A stretch of DNA of 64,000 nucleotides from Bryopsis sp. KO-2023 (Eukaryota > Chlorophyta > Ulvophyceae > Bryopsidales > Bryopsidaceae): NCBI GenBank assembly GCA_030272585.1, contig BSYQ01000008.1, forward strand, positions 1 to 64,000, read 5' to 3'. A program made the position numbers and the translations under genes. Positions within the stretch are counted from its first letter, which is position 1; each line of letters begins with the position of its first letter. Below the pieces are notes generated by a model. It searched no databases, was not told the origin of the DNA, and saw only the letters and a list, made by a program, of their open reading frames with translations. Shown here piece after piece: positions 30,958 through 40,800 of the stretch.

Positions 30958-30969
30958 TCCGAAACCAAC
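30958..30969 (-). other. Primer-binding site of Gypsy-2
   Basis: On the minus strand TGGTTTCGGAGC follows the 5' LTR after a short GT spacer. It is the same 12 bases as in Gypsy-1 and Gypsy-3. Position is accurate to about two bases. Confidence 0.85.
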
Positions 30970-31205
30970 TGTTACAAAAACCTCCCAGAACCCTCCCTCG
31001 AAGCCTCCTTAACCCATCAAACCCCCACTCATTGATGGGACCCTTGACTAATGTCATTAGGGCGAGGCACCAGGGTTCTTGAGCTATAGGATCTCCTATT
31101 GGGATCCTATGGACCTTAAGCTCTGACTAGGCTATCACTAGTGCCCGTAGCTAGTCTGTAGCTCTAGCTAGTGCTTACTAGACATCTCGGTGATCACTTG
31201 TAACA
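30970..31205 (-). repeat. Gypsy-2 5' LTR (236 bp)
   Basis: It runs from TGTTACAAAAACC to CACTTGTAACA on the plus strand and looks the same as 24993-25228. It serves as the promoter-side LTR because the element reads leftward. Confidence 0.96.
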
Positions 31206-31923
31206 ACAGACCGGGGGAAAGACCGACGAAAAGTCGGCGCCCAAGAAAAGGAAGGAGAGAGAGGAAGAGGAGGCGCTCGCCGACATGTCCAAGAGGTTCA
31301 AGGACAGGCGTGGGGAAAAGCCACCGATCTGCTTGTGGTGTTATTCGCCGCCGGCGCTGGCGGATAGCTACGTGATCACCACATGCACGAGCCACACGGT
31401 GTGCCGAACCCACTGGAACCTCATGATTATCCTCGTGCGCTTATACGGGGTGTGGCAGGAACAGCGAATCGACCCGCCACAGGTTCAGCTGAAGGACCTA
31501 CATTTGGACATGCGGGAGCCAGACTTCCAGCCACTCCTTCAGGCTCCACCCACGACCCAGACTCTCACCGAGTGCTATCAGTGCTTGAGAAGGGACATGG
31601 GCTTTCCGAAAGGCCTTGCCCTGAAGCGCTTGGGTCCGTTGGTGAAAAAGTGGGCGGAGGAGTATGAGAAGCAGGAAAAAGAGAGAACACCCGAACCAGA
31701 AACAAAAGGAGAACAAGACCCAGAACAGGACGAAGGAAAAAGTCCTTCCGTGTCCAGCAGGAGTCCATCCTCGGAGCCCTCGTCTTTGGGACCTCTTCCT
31801 CCACCTTTGGATGAGGATTTCCCTCCTTTGGATTTGGATGAGGACGAGCCTCCGATCGACTTGGTGGCGGAGCCAGTCGATGATCCAGCTGCCGAACCAG
31901 CTGAACAACCAGCTGGCGGCTGA
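31206..31923 (+). pseudogene. Gypsy-1A third ORF, 3' part
   Basis: This continues the third ORF after Gypsy-2 and stays open to TGA at 31923. It holds a Lys/Glu-rich stretch, then a cysteine-rich segment (CLWCYSPP, then TTCTSHTVCRTHW, later CYQC) that could bind zinc, then an acidic Pro/Ser/Asp/Glu-rich tail. Gypsy-1B lost 389 bp here, including the whole cysteine-rich part, so no copy in the window has a complete third ORF. By adding the pieces the full product would be roughly 590 residues. The metal-binding idea is inference from Cys/His spacing. Confidence 0.82.
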
Positions 31924-32207
31924 GATGGCTTCTGGAATGACAACGAAAAGCAGACCAAGCCGGAGACCAAGCTACCGTCCAAGCCAGAGACCAAGCCTCA
32001 AGACAGAACGGGGTTTTTCTGTGGGGTTGAGCATGGGTTTGGTTTGGGATTTTTCATCGGTTTGTTTGGGGTTTAGTTTGACGTTTAGTTGGGGTTTTTG
32101 TTGTGGGTTTGTTTGGGGTTTCTTTTTCTTCTAGTTCGACCTTTTTCTTTCTTTCTTTCCAGGGTTGTGACGGGTGTGGACACCCTCTCGTGGGGGGGGG
32201 GACAAAT
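31924..32207 (+). other. Gypsy-1A 3' untranslated region with polypurine tract
   Basis: T/G-rich sequence (repeated GGGGTTT words) ends with a run of ten G and ACAAAT just before the 3' LTR (about 32190-32207), the likely polypurine tract. Gypsy-1B has the same run. Confidence 0.75.
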
Positions 32208-32311
32208 TGATAGTAGTAACTCGGGTTTAGGGTTATTGTGTAGTACAATGGGATGTACGACAGGGTTTATAGGGCAGGGGGCCCTCCTGTAAAAATTAAT
32301 CTTCCCAGTGA

Positions 32312-32348
<37 letters not shown>

Positions 32349-32380
32349 CTTGTGTCTCGGGGTCCTGGACCCCCTTATCA
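32208..32380 (+). repeat. Gypsy-1A 3' LTR (173 bp)
   Basis: Same sequence as the 5' LTR except for the split between CT and GT dinucleotide repeats. It is followed by the CGTGC duplication and satellite. Confidence 0.95.
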
Positions 32381-34136
32381 CGTGCCTTCTCTCAAGCACC
32401 GGTTGGGAGAGGGCATGTGAGGGAAGGCCTTCGAAGGGAACAACGATGGTTTTGATTTGAGGCCGATCAGGTCTCTCATGAGGCAGAAAAAAGATTTTGG
32501 AGGTTCAAATGTTGCGGGGTCGTGGCGATGTGGTCAGGTAGCGCGAACGCGTGCGTCCCGTTTTTGGTAAACCACTCGCGGAGCCATAACTCCTCAACCA
32601 AGGCTCGGATGGACTCAGGAGAGGTACCCACGGATAGGTCTCGACGAGAGCCGCGCTTTAGGCTTTGAAAATCCAGATTTGGTGGAGTAGCCGAGGAGCG
32701 ACCTCCACTCTCCGAAAACTAGCACCCACGCGTGCCTTCTCTCAAGCACCGGTTGGGAGAGGGCATGTGAGGGAAGGCCTTCGAAGGGAACAACGATGGT
32801 TTTGATTTGAGGCCGATCAGGTCACTCATGAGGCAAAAAAAAGATTTTGGAGGTTCAAATGTTGCGGGGTCGTGGCGATGTGGTCAGGTAGCGCGAACGC
32901 GTGCGTCCCGTTTTTGGTAAACCACTCGCGGAGCCATAACTCCTCAACCACGGCTCGGATGGACTCGGGAGAGGTACCCACGGATAGGTCTCGACGAGAG
33001 CCGCGCTTTGAGCTTTGAAAATCAAGATTTGGTGGAGTAGCCAAGGAGCGACCTCCATGCTCCGAAAACTTGCACCCACGCATGCCTTCTCTCAAGCACC
33101 GGTTGGGAGAGGGCATGTGAGGGAAGGCCTTCGAAGGGAACAACGATGGTTTTGGTTTGAGGCCGATCAGGTCACTCATGAGGCAAAAAAAAATTTTTGG
33201 AGGTTCAAATGTTGCGGGGTCGTGGCGATGTTGTCAGGTAGCGCGAACGCGTGCGTCCCGTTTTTGGTAAACCACTCGCGGAGCCATAACTCCTCAACCC
33301 CGGCTCGGATGGACTCGGGAGAGGTACTCACGGATAGGTCTCGACGAGAGCCGCGCTTTGAGCTTTGAAAAACCAGATTTGGTGGAGTAGCCCAGGAGCG
33401 ACCTCCATGCTCCGAAATCTTGCACCCACGCGTGCCTTCTCTCAAGCACCGGTTGGGAGAGGGCATGTGAGGGAAGGCCTTCGAAGGGAACAACGATGGT
33501 TTTGGTTTGAGGCCGATCAGGTAACTCATGAGGCAAAAAAAAATTTTTGGAGGTTCAAATGTTGCGGGGTCGTGGCGATGTGGTCAGGTAGCGCGAACGC
33601 GTGCGTCCCGTTTTTGGTAAACCACTCGCGGAGCCATAACTCCTCAACCAAGGCTCGGATGGACTCGGGAGAGGTACTCACGGATAGGTCTCGACGAGAG
33701 CCGCGCTTTGAGCTTTGAAAAACCAGATTTGGTGGAGTAGCCGAGGAGCGACCTCCATGCTCCGAAATCTTGCACCCACGCGTGCCTTCTCTCAAGCACC
33801 GGTTCGGAGAGGGCATGTGAGGGAAGGCCTTCGAGTGTGGAGCACGATGGTTTTGATTTGAGGCCGATCAGGTCACTCATGAGGCAAAAAAAAAAATTTG
33901 GAGGTTCAAATGTTGCGGGGTCGTGGCGATGTGGTCAGGTAGCGCGAACGCGTGCGTCCCGTTTTTGGTAAACCACTCGCGGAGCCATAACTCCTCAACC
34001 CCGGCTCGGATGGACTCGGGAGAGGTACTCACGGATAGGTCTCGACGAGAGCCGCGCTTTGGGTTTTGAAAATCCAGATTTGGTGGAGTAGCCGAGGAGC
34101 GACCTCCATGCTCCGAAAACTAGCACCCACGCGTGC
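32381..34136. repeat. Satellite array, segment 3 (five ~351-bp monomers)
   Basis: Between the Gypsy-1A 3' LTR and the Gypsy-1B 5' LTR lie 1756 bases, five monomer lengths. The Gypsy-1B junction is therefore at the same point of the monomer (after ACGCGTGC) as the Gypsy-1A junction. The first monomer carries the CTTTAGGC and CCACTCTCC variants also found near 252 and 7261. Confidence 0.97.
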
Positions 34137-34240
34137 TGATAGTAGTAACTCGGGTTTAGGGTTATTGTGTAGTACAATGGGATGTACGACAGGGTTTATA
34201 GGGCAGGGGGCCCTCCTGTAAAAATTAATCTTCCCAGTGA

Positions 34241-34277
<37 letters not shown>

Positions 34278-34309
34278 CTTGTGTCTCGGGGTCCTGGACC
34301 CCCTTATCA
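34137..34309 (+). repeat. Gypsy-1B 5' LTR (173 bp)
   Basis: TGATAG to TTATCA, as in Gypsy-1A. The primer-binding site TGGTTTCGGAGC follows at 34312-34323. Confidence 0.95.
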
Positions 34310-35053
34310 TTTGGTTTCGGAGCAAGGCGAGGCCAGGCGCACCCCACAGGAGAACTCGCGAACCCCCCCCAAAGATCTGACCTTAGGGATTACTAAATCC
34401 CACAGATCTGGAACTCTGTGTTCCAGGGGTCGCGAGGAGAGCTATCCTTCGAACGACGTGCTCGCGTCGTCGTTCGAAAACGTCAGGCGAAGTCGCAAAA
34501 GAATCGGAGTCCAGTGAACGAATTTCTGGAAACCTACAGATCTGTAGATCTAAAGGAAAACAAGGCGAAAGCACTACAACAGTGCAAGGAGAGCAACGAT
34601 CGGCGTAAACCCGAAACGCGCAGGTGAACAACCGAAAGTGCGAACCGGCGTAGGAAAGAACGTCGTCCGGAACGACCAACTTCCGTCGACTGACGCTTCT
34701 GCCAGTAACACGAAAAACAGTCGTTCTGGCAGGTGACTCATTGTCACTCTTTCCAGCGCGCAATCGGTTACCGCACCGCCTGAGTCACGACTGGTTCTAC
34801 AGTTAGTCGTAGACTGAATCACCGGCCAAGGTACTAACCTAGTCGGCTGACAGAACGCGAACGGGAAAGTAACACCCGACGTTGTCAAGTGTAAAACTCC
34901 TATCTATTTCTGACCTAGTAAGGTTCAAGAAAAGATAGCGACTCGGATTGCAACCAGAACTGAAACAAGTTCGCATCCAAGTCACCAGAAAGTTTGGAAA
35001 CTTTCCGGACACACTCCTATTACGTCAAAATTCCAGGAAATTCAAACAAAAAC
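34310..35053 (+). other. Gypsy-1B primer-binding site and leader
   Basis: Identical in layout to 15196-15939 of Gypsy-1A: TT, then the primer-binding site, then a 730-base leader without long ORFs. Confidence 0.75.
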
Positions 35054-37891
35054 ATGTCCGGCCAGACGCCGCCACAGCTACCACCTATTCCACCTCCTGA
35101 GGAGGAAGAGGTGGTGGATAACCAACTAATTCCCGTGGTATATCCAGATGTGGTGCACCCACCAGCGCAGCAAATACATGATTTGCAGTGGGACAGACAT
35201 GTACCCGACCAGGTTGAGGAACCGGACGAAGACTTAGACTCTGAACAAGAGTCGGAAGAGTCCGGGGACGAGGAGTATGATGAGGATATGGAGGACGTCC
35301 CGACAATAGAAGTCACCAACATCCTTCACCATGAACATCAGCACATAAACGTCCACCAGCAGGAGGTGCACGTTCATGGTGTGGACGAGGGACAACTTAG
35401 GGACACAGCTGAGCATGTGTATGCCGCTGTCTCCTCGAATGTGCAAGAGGTCGCACAAAACCTGGAAGGACAAGTTCACGAGCAGGTTCAGCGTGCAGAG
35501 TCGACCTTAAAAGGCGACCTGAAAGAGGAATATGAGCAGTTCGTGCTCTATGTCAGGAAGGAGGCCCAGAAGCTGGTCAACCAAAATACTGAGTCTATAG
35601 AAAGACAACAGAAATTGTTAGACCACCAGCACAAATTGCTGGAACAGAATATAAAGTCCACAGAGCGGATCGACAGAAATCTGTTGGGTAAATACGATAA
35701 CGAGGCTATTCTGCAAGAGCGACTCGATCGACTGCAGGAATCAGCCCGTACCCAAGCTGAAGCTGTTGATCAGACCAATGCGCTCAGGGAGAAACAAATT
35801 CTGTCTCTGCAAGCCTCTCTGACAAAAGTTGCTGAAGGTATGCGCCTACAGCAGACAACGCTGGATAACCTAGCTCGGACTACTGATGAGTCTCGGTGCG
35901 AGCAAGTCGACCACCAAGGCCAGCTAGACACACTCTCAGGCTTGGTAAGCCAGAGCCTAAAAGTGTTGCGGGACTTACACCAAGCCGAAGAACAACGCAA
36001 ACAAAGAAGAGCGGAACGAGGCAGTGTGAGTTCTGATGACACGGCAGGAGGACACAGGTCGATGCAACTGATGGAGAAATTTCTATCAGACGCGACAGAG
36101 AAACAGCAGACTTTGGAAAGTAATCTATCCAAGTATGTTGATTCTAAGTTCAAAGAAACACTGAGTGCGTGGAAAAAACGGGAGAAAGTTCGAGTCCCGG
36201 CTCAGGACCCAGTTGTAGTGGGTATGATGGGAGCAGGAACTGGCACGGTCACTTTGCCGGCCACGACAGCTGCAGCCACAAGCGTTCCTTTTGTGTCATC
36301 CACTCCTCTTACCAGTATCCCATTTCCGGTACCACCTGTTCCGGATCTGAGTACTTTTACTGGTCTAACCACGTTAGGAGGATTGGGTGGTCGCAGCCCA
36401 TCGACAACTGTCGCAGACTCCGTGGGTGGAGGTTCTCCATCTTCCTGGGGTTTATTTACATCCCCAAGAACACGGACAGCATGGAGTCTTGCGCCGCCAC
36501 AAACTATGGCAATGGGCGCACCATTCGGCCAAGCGGGTCAACTTGGCACAGCCAGACCCATACTTAGTGTCCCTGTAACGAGTGTGTTACCACCAACGAC
36601 ATCCATGTTAACACAACCACTGACGACAGTTCCGCTGTCTGTCTTCTATCCAATCCCGGCTCTAAACACCCAACCTGGTATGCAACCAGGAAACCAACCA
36701 GGCACCCAACCAAGTTTGGGACAATCCGTAAACCAATACGGAGCACCTTCCGCGAGTAACCCGTATTACGGGTGGGGTTCTTATCCCTCAACTCCATCAA
36801 GCCAGCCACAGGGTGGAAATCGATCTGGTGGTGGTGGAGGAGGACCCGGAGGTGGGCCTGGGGGTGGAGGCGGAGGCGGAGGAGGACCACCTGGAAGTGG
36901 AGGGGGATCTTTCCTTTCCGGACCAGGTGGAGGTGGGGGTGGTGGATGGCCGTACCACCCAGGTGGAGGTGGAGGTGGCGGAGGTGGAGGTGGGGGTCCT
37001 CCAGACCCTAACCAAGGCTTTGCTGCTCCGCAAGATCGCCACGGACGGATTCCGTCATCCGTTCGTATTCCTTTCCCAAAGGCCTTCTCAGGTGATGGTC
37101 AGCGATGGATCAGAGATTGGCAACTAGAAATGACGGTCTATTGCCAGACTTTGGACATCGATGAGAGCGTATGGTTCAGGCTCTTCCGCAGTAACCTGAC
37201 CGGAGCTGCTGCTCAGTGGCGAAACGTCCAGGATCTGCGTACAAGGGAAGGAAAAAGACATCCAATCACAAATTGGATTGAGTTTGTTGAGGAACTGGTC
37301 CAAGCATTTGAACCCACCAGAATGTCTGATGTAGCCAGGCGCTCCTTACGGAACCTGAAACAGACTGGGTCAGTGCATCAGTACATTGTTGCTTTCCGAG
37401 AACAGGTGCTGAGGATTCCCAACATGACAGATGAAGAACAATACTTCTTCTTCGTGGACGGGTTAAAGTTCCATATCAAACAACAAACTGTGGCTCAAGT
37501 GCCGCACGGCATTGAGTTGGCGATCCAGACGGCGGCTCGTCTTGATGCTATTGCCTCATCCGGAGGAGGAAACTTTCGTGGCCGCGGACGGTGGCGCGGA
37601 GGTAAAGGCCGAGGCCAAAATAAAAAGCAAAACCAACCCCAGACTGATAAGGCAAACCAGATGGGTGGCCAACAGCAACCTCAGCCAGACCAGGCACAAA
37701 ACATTGGCCAAGGTCGAGGTCGGGGACGGGGTGGTGGCCGAGGTCGCGGACGAGGTGGTGGCAGGAATCAAGGACGTGGAGGTGGAGGCGCAAATCCTAA
37801 ATGCTATATGTGTGGAAAAACTGGGCATATTCAAAGTAAGTGTCCAGAGGGCGAAAAGTTCAAGAAATGGTTAAACGAAAAAGCCGGATGA
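35054..37891 (+). CDS. gag: Gypsy-1B Gag (945 aa)
   Basis: The predicted product is the same as Gypsy-1A Gag, from ATG at 35054: N-terminal acidic region and coiled coil, Gly-rich stretch, capsid-like domain, RG-rich zone, and CCHC knuckle at 917-930. Full identity over 945 residues with 1A, despite the different nested history, argues for a very recent duplication or gene conversion between the two copies. The GTTAAAC slippery heptamer lies at 37870-37876, just before the stop. Confidence 0.93.
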   Translation: MSGQTPPQLPPIPPPEEEEVVDNQLIPVVYPDVVHPPAQQIHDLQWDRHVPDQVEEPDEDLDSEQESEESGDEEYDEDMEDVPTIEVTNILHHEHQHINVHQQEVHVHGVDEGQLRDTAEHVYAAVSSNVQEVAQNLEGQVHEQVQRAESTLKGDLKEEYEQFVLYVRKEAQKLVNQNTESIERQQKLLDHQHKLLEQNIKSTERIDRNLLGKYDNEAILQERLDRLQESARTQAEAVDQTNALREKQILSLQASLTKVAEGMRLQQTTLDNLARTTDESRCEQVDHQGQLDTLSGLVSQSLKVLRDLHQAEEQRKQRRAERGSVSSDDTAGGHRSMQLMEKFLSDATEKQQTLESNLSKYVDSKFKETLSAWKKREKVRVPAQDPVVVGMMGAGTGTVTLPATTAAATSVPFVSSTPLTSIPFPVPPVPDLSTFTGLTTLGGLGGRSPSTTVADSVGGGSPSSWGLFTSPRTRTAWSLAPPQTMAMGAPFGQAGQLGTARPILSVPVTSVLPPTTSMLTQPLTTVPLSVFYPIPALNTQPGMQPGNQPGTQPSLGQSVNQYGAPSASNPYYGWGSYPSTPSSQPQGGNRSGGGGGGPGGGPGGGGGGGGGPPGSGGGSFLSGPGGGGGGGWPYHPGGGGGGGGGGGGPPDPNQGFAAPQDRHGRIPSSVRIPFPKAFSGDGQRWIRDWQLEMTVYCQTLDIDESVWFRLFRSNLTGAAAQWRNVQDLRTREGKRHPITNWIEFVEELVQAFEPTRMSDVARRSLRNLKQTGSVHQYIVAFREQVLRIPNMTDEEQYFFFVDGLKFHIKQQTVAQVPHGIELAIQTAARLDAIASSGGGNFRGRGRWRGGKGRGQNKKQNQPQTDKANQMGGQQQPQPDQAQNIGQGRGRGRGGGRGRGRGGGRNQGRGGGGANPKCYMCGKTGHIQSKCPEGEKFKKWLNEKAG

Positions 37892-40800
37892 ACAGAGCCC
37901 AGACTCGTTCGGCGAAACGCAGAAGGGCACGCCGTCACAGATATAAGCAGCGCCAGAAACTTCTTAGAAAAGAAAGGTTAGCTCGAAATGCAGAAGTGAA
38001 TAAAAGAGCACAAGGGGAAATAGAAAAGAATGCTACCCAAGGTGCAGAGGGATCGATTATGAGTGCTAAGTTGGAAACTCGATCCAGTAAGTGCAGCACG
38101 CTTACTAGGACAAGTTCAGAATCAAGTTCGGAACCTGTCGACTCTGTTCATGGAGACCTTGGTAGTCCTGAAGGAACTGAGAATTCGGTATCGTTCCCGC
38201 CTCAAGGAACGAAACGAAGTCCGGAAGGAAGGGAACCCGCAAGGGAATCAAATAAGCCTGCCACTCGTTCACCACCAACTGACGAGTCAGCAGCCCCTGT
38301 TCAGGGAACAGGTAGAGGACAAAAAGTGGATGAAGGTCAGTATTCACCTTCTGAGCGTATGTTACCACTAGGAGGTCCTAACCATTTGAAATTTATGGGA
38401 TATGAGATCCGAGCCAGATTAGGAGGAGTACCGATCTCCGCCTATGTTGATTGTGGTGCAACGGAGAACTACATTACCAAGAAACTAGTTACGAGACTGA
38501 AACTCGAAACAACCGAGTGCAAAAAGGGAGTCACTTTGGCGGACGGAACCCTATGTTCACTTGATCGGCGATGCGAAGACTTGCAGCTCAGGATGGGTAC
38601 TTATACCACAACCCTTTCCGCAGACGTCTTCCCAAACCTTTCGTATGACATGATACTAGGGCTTCCTTGGTTGATGCAGACCAATCCCAAACTGGACTTT
38701 GCAACAGGCACGCTCAAAGTTCCAGTGGGTGCTGGATGGACAACTGTTCCTATGAAGGAACGACCATCAGACTACTTACAGCACCTAGCACCGGCTATTG
38801 ATACAGTCTCAGCGAAGAAATTATTCTCGCTCGTGAAGAACAGTCCAGAAATTGATCAGGCATACCTTGTGGTTGTACGACCAACCACCCCGGAAGATAT
38901 GGCACATCTCATGCAGTATCCATATCCGGGAATTCCAGAAGAGCGTTTGAACGCTACTGGAACCACACCAGCTTATCTCCAGCCAGATGTGGAAAAGGTA
39001 ATGCATTCGGGTCTCGACCCAAGGATCAAGGCTGTCCTCACAAGTTTCAAGGATGTGTTCCCGAAAGACTTACCACCCGGCGTTCCTCCAGTCAGAAAAG
39101 GCCACGAATTTAAGGTGGACCTGGAGGACGAACAAATGACCCCAATCCACCGTCCCTTGTACAAACTCTCTCCAGCCGAGCTGGACGAAGTTAGGACACA
39201 GGTGGATTACCTCCTTGAACAAAGGAAGATCCGACCCTCCGAGAGTCCCTGGGGCGCACCCATACTCTTTGTTCCCAAGAAAGACGGAGGGTTGAGAATG
39301 TGTGTGGATTACCGTTGGATAAACAAATTCACGGTAAAGAATAGGTATCCACTCCCTCTTCCTGAGGAGTTAATGGACCGTCTCGCCAGAGCGAAGATCT
39401 ATACGAAGATCGACCTCCGCTCAGGCTACTGGCAGTTTCCCGTTCGACCCAAGGATACTCCCAAGACGGCATTCCGGACGAGATACGGACATTTCGAGTT
39501 TCTCGTGTGTCCGTTCGGAATGACCAACTGCCCAGCCCAGTTCCAGACCATGGTTCAGGATTTGCTGGGGGAGTTCCTTGACGAGTTTGTAGTGGTGTTT
39601 ATCGACGACATCCTGGTCTTTTCCAACTCGGTGGAAGAGCACGTCGAGCACCTAAAACTGGTCTTTGAACGGTTGCGGAAACATAAGTTGTACGCAAAAG
39701 CCAGTAAGTGCGAAGTAGGGGTAGCAGAGACGGACTACCTGGGGTATCATTTGTCGGAAAAAGGCCTTCAACCGATGCAGGATAAGGTTAAGGCTATTCA
39801 ACAATGGAAGGAGTTAACTTCGGTCACTGATGTGCGAAGTTTCCTGGGAATGGTGTCTTACTATCGTAAGTTCATTCCTGAGTTCGCTAGGATTGCGAGT
39901 CCCTTGACAGATCTAACCAAGAAGGATACTGTCTGGGAATGGGGGCTGAACCAACGCAATGCCTACAACGAACTTAAGGATCGGATTAGCCGCGCACCGA
40001 TCTTACTCCTTCCTGATCCGGCTAAGGAGTACACCGTAATAACGGATGCATCTGGAACTGCATATGGAGCGGTTCTTACCCAGGATCATGGGAAAGGTTT
40101 GCAACCAATTGCATACCTTTCCAGACGATTAAAACCAGCTGAAACGCGATACTCCGCATATGAGCGGGAGCTGGGGGCAATAGCATATGCTTTAGCCCAG
40201 TGGCGACACTACCTTGAGGGATGCGATGGGGGTGTGAAGGTGTTGACGGACCACAAACCGATCACCCACTTCATGAACCAGAGCACGTTGTCGCGGACCC
40301 AAACCCGGTGGTTAAACTCAGGGTTTTTCCAATCCATAGGTCCAAAAATCGTCTATATCCAGGGGAAAGCCAATGTCTTGGCTGATGCGTTATCCCGGAG
40401 CCTTCCTGGTCCGCCAGACCAGCTCAATAACCTCTCCACTTGGGAAGTGGCAGAGAAGGAGGCATGGAAAGAGGCTTTGAGAAGTGATGAACAACTCAAG
40501 CCTATCTTTGAAAGGATGGAACGAGGGGTTTCTCCGCAATACAAGCTGGACGACGGGTTCTTGTATTATACCAAGACAGACCCAGGTCCTAGTTTGCTTG
40601 TGGTCCCTGCTTCTTTCCAGAAACGGATTCTGGAAGAGCATCACGACGTTCCCAGTGCCGGTCATGTTGGAGCAGACCGCATGACCGAAGTACTTACCCG
40701 CAGTTACTGGTGGAAAGGCGTTGGGTTAGCCGTAAAGGCATACGTGAAAACGTGCCCAACTTGTCAACTAAACAAATCGGACTTGCAAAGACAGAAAGGT

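Larger units (their letters stand above)
24993..31205 (-). mobile_element. Gypsy-2: Ty3/gypsy chromovirus-type LTR retrotransposon (6213 bp), nested in Gypsy-1A
   Basis: Two 236-bp LTRs that look identical by eye flank a minus-strand gag-pol. The primer-binding site lies beside the right LTR and a purine tract beside the left LTR. It has an ACAGA 5-bp duplication. The polyprotein is split into two frames by a 152-bp tandem duplication at the start of RNase H (27205-27508). Identical LTRs mean very recent insertion, yet this copy cannot make a full Pol in one frame. It belongs to a different lineage from Gypsy-1 and Gypsy-3: Gag and Pol are in one frame and there is no third ORF. Confidence 0.96.
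15023..32380 (+). mobile_element. Gypsy-1A: Ty3/gypsy chromovirus-type LTR retrotransposon with third ORF, carrying two nested insertions
   Basis: The order is 5' LTR, primer-binding site, gag, pol, third ORF, polypurine tract, 3' LTR. It is flanked by a CGTGC duplication in satellite DNA. Removing the 465-bp hAT-like element and the 6213-bp Gypsy-2, each with one copy of its duplication, leaves 10667 bp. This differs from Gypsy-1B (10275 bp) by exactly a 389-bp deletion and 4 LTR bases in 1B, and one missing base in 1A, so the two are otherwise colinear. Gag and Pol are open. The third ORF is broken three times (two insertions and a 1-base deletion near 24912). Near-identical LTRs indicate recent insertion. 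Confidence 0.96.
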
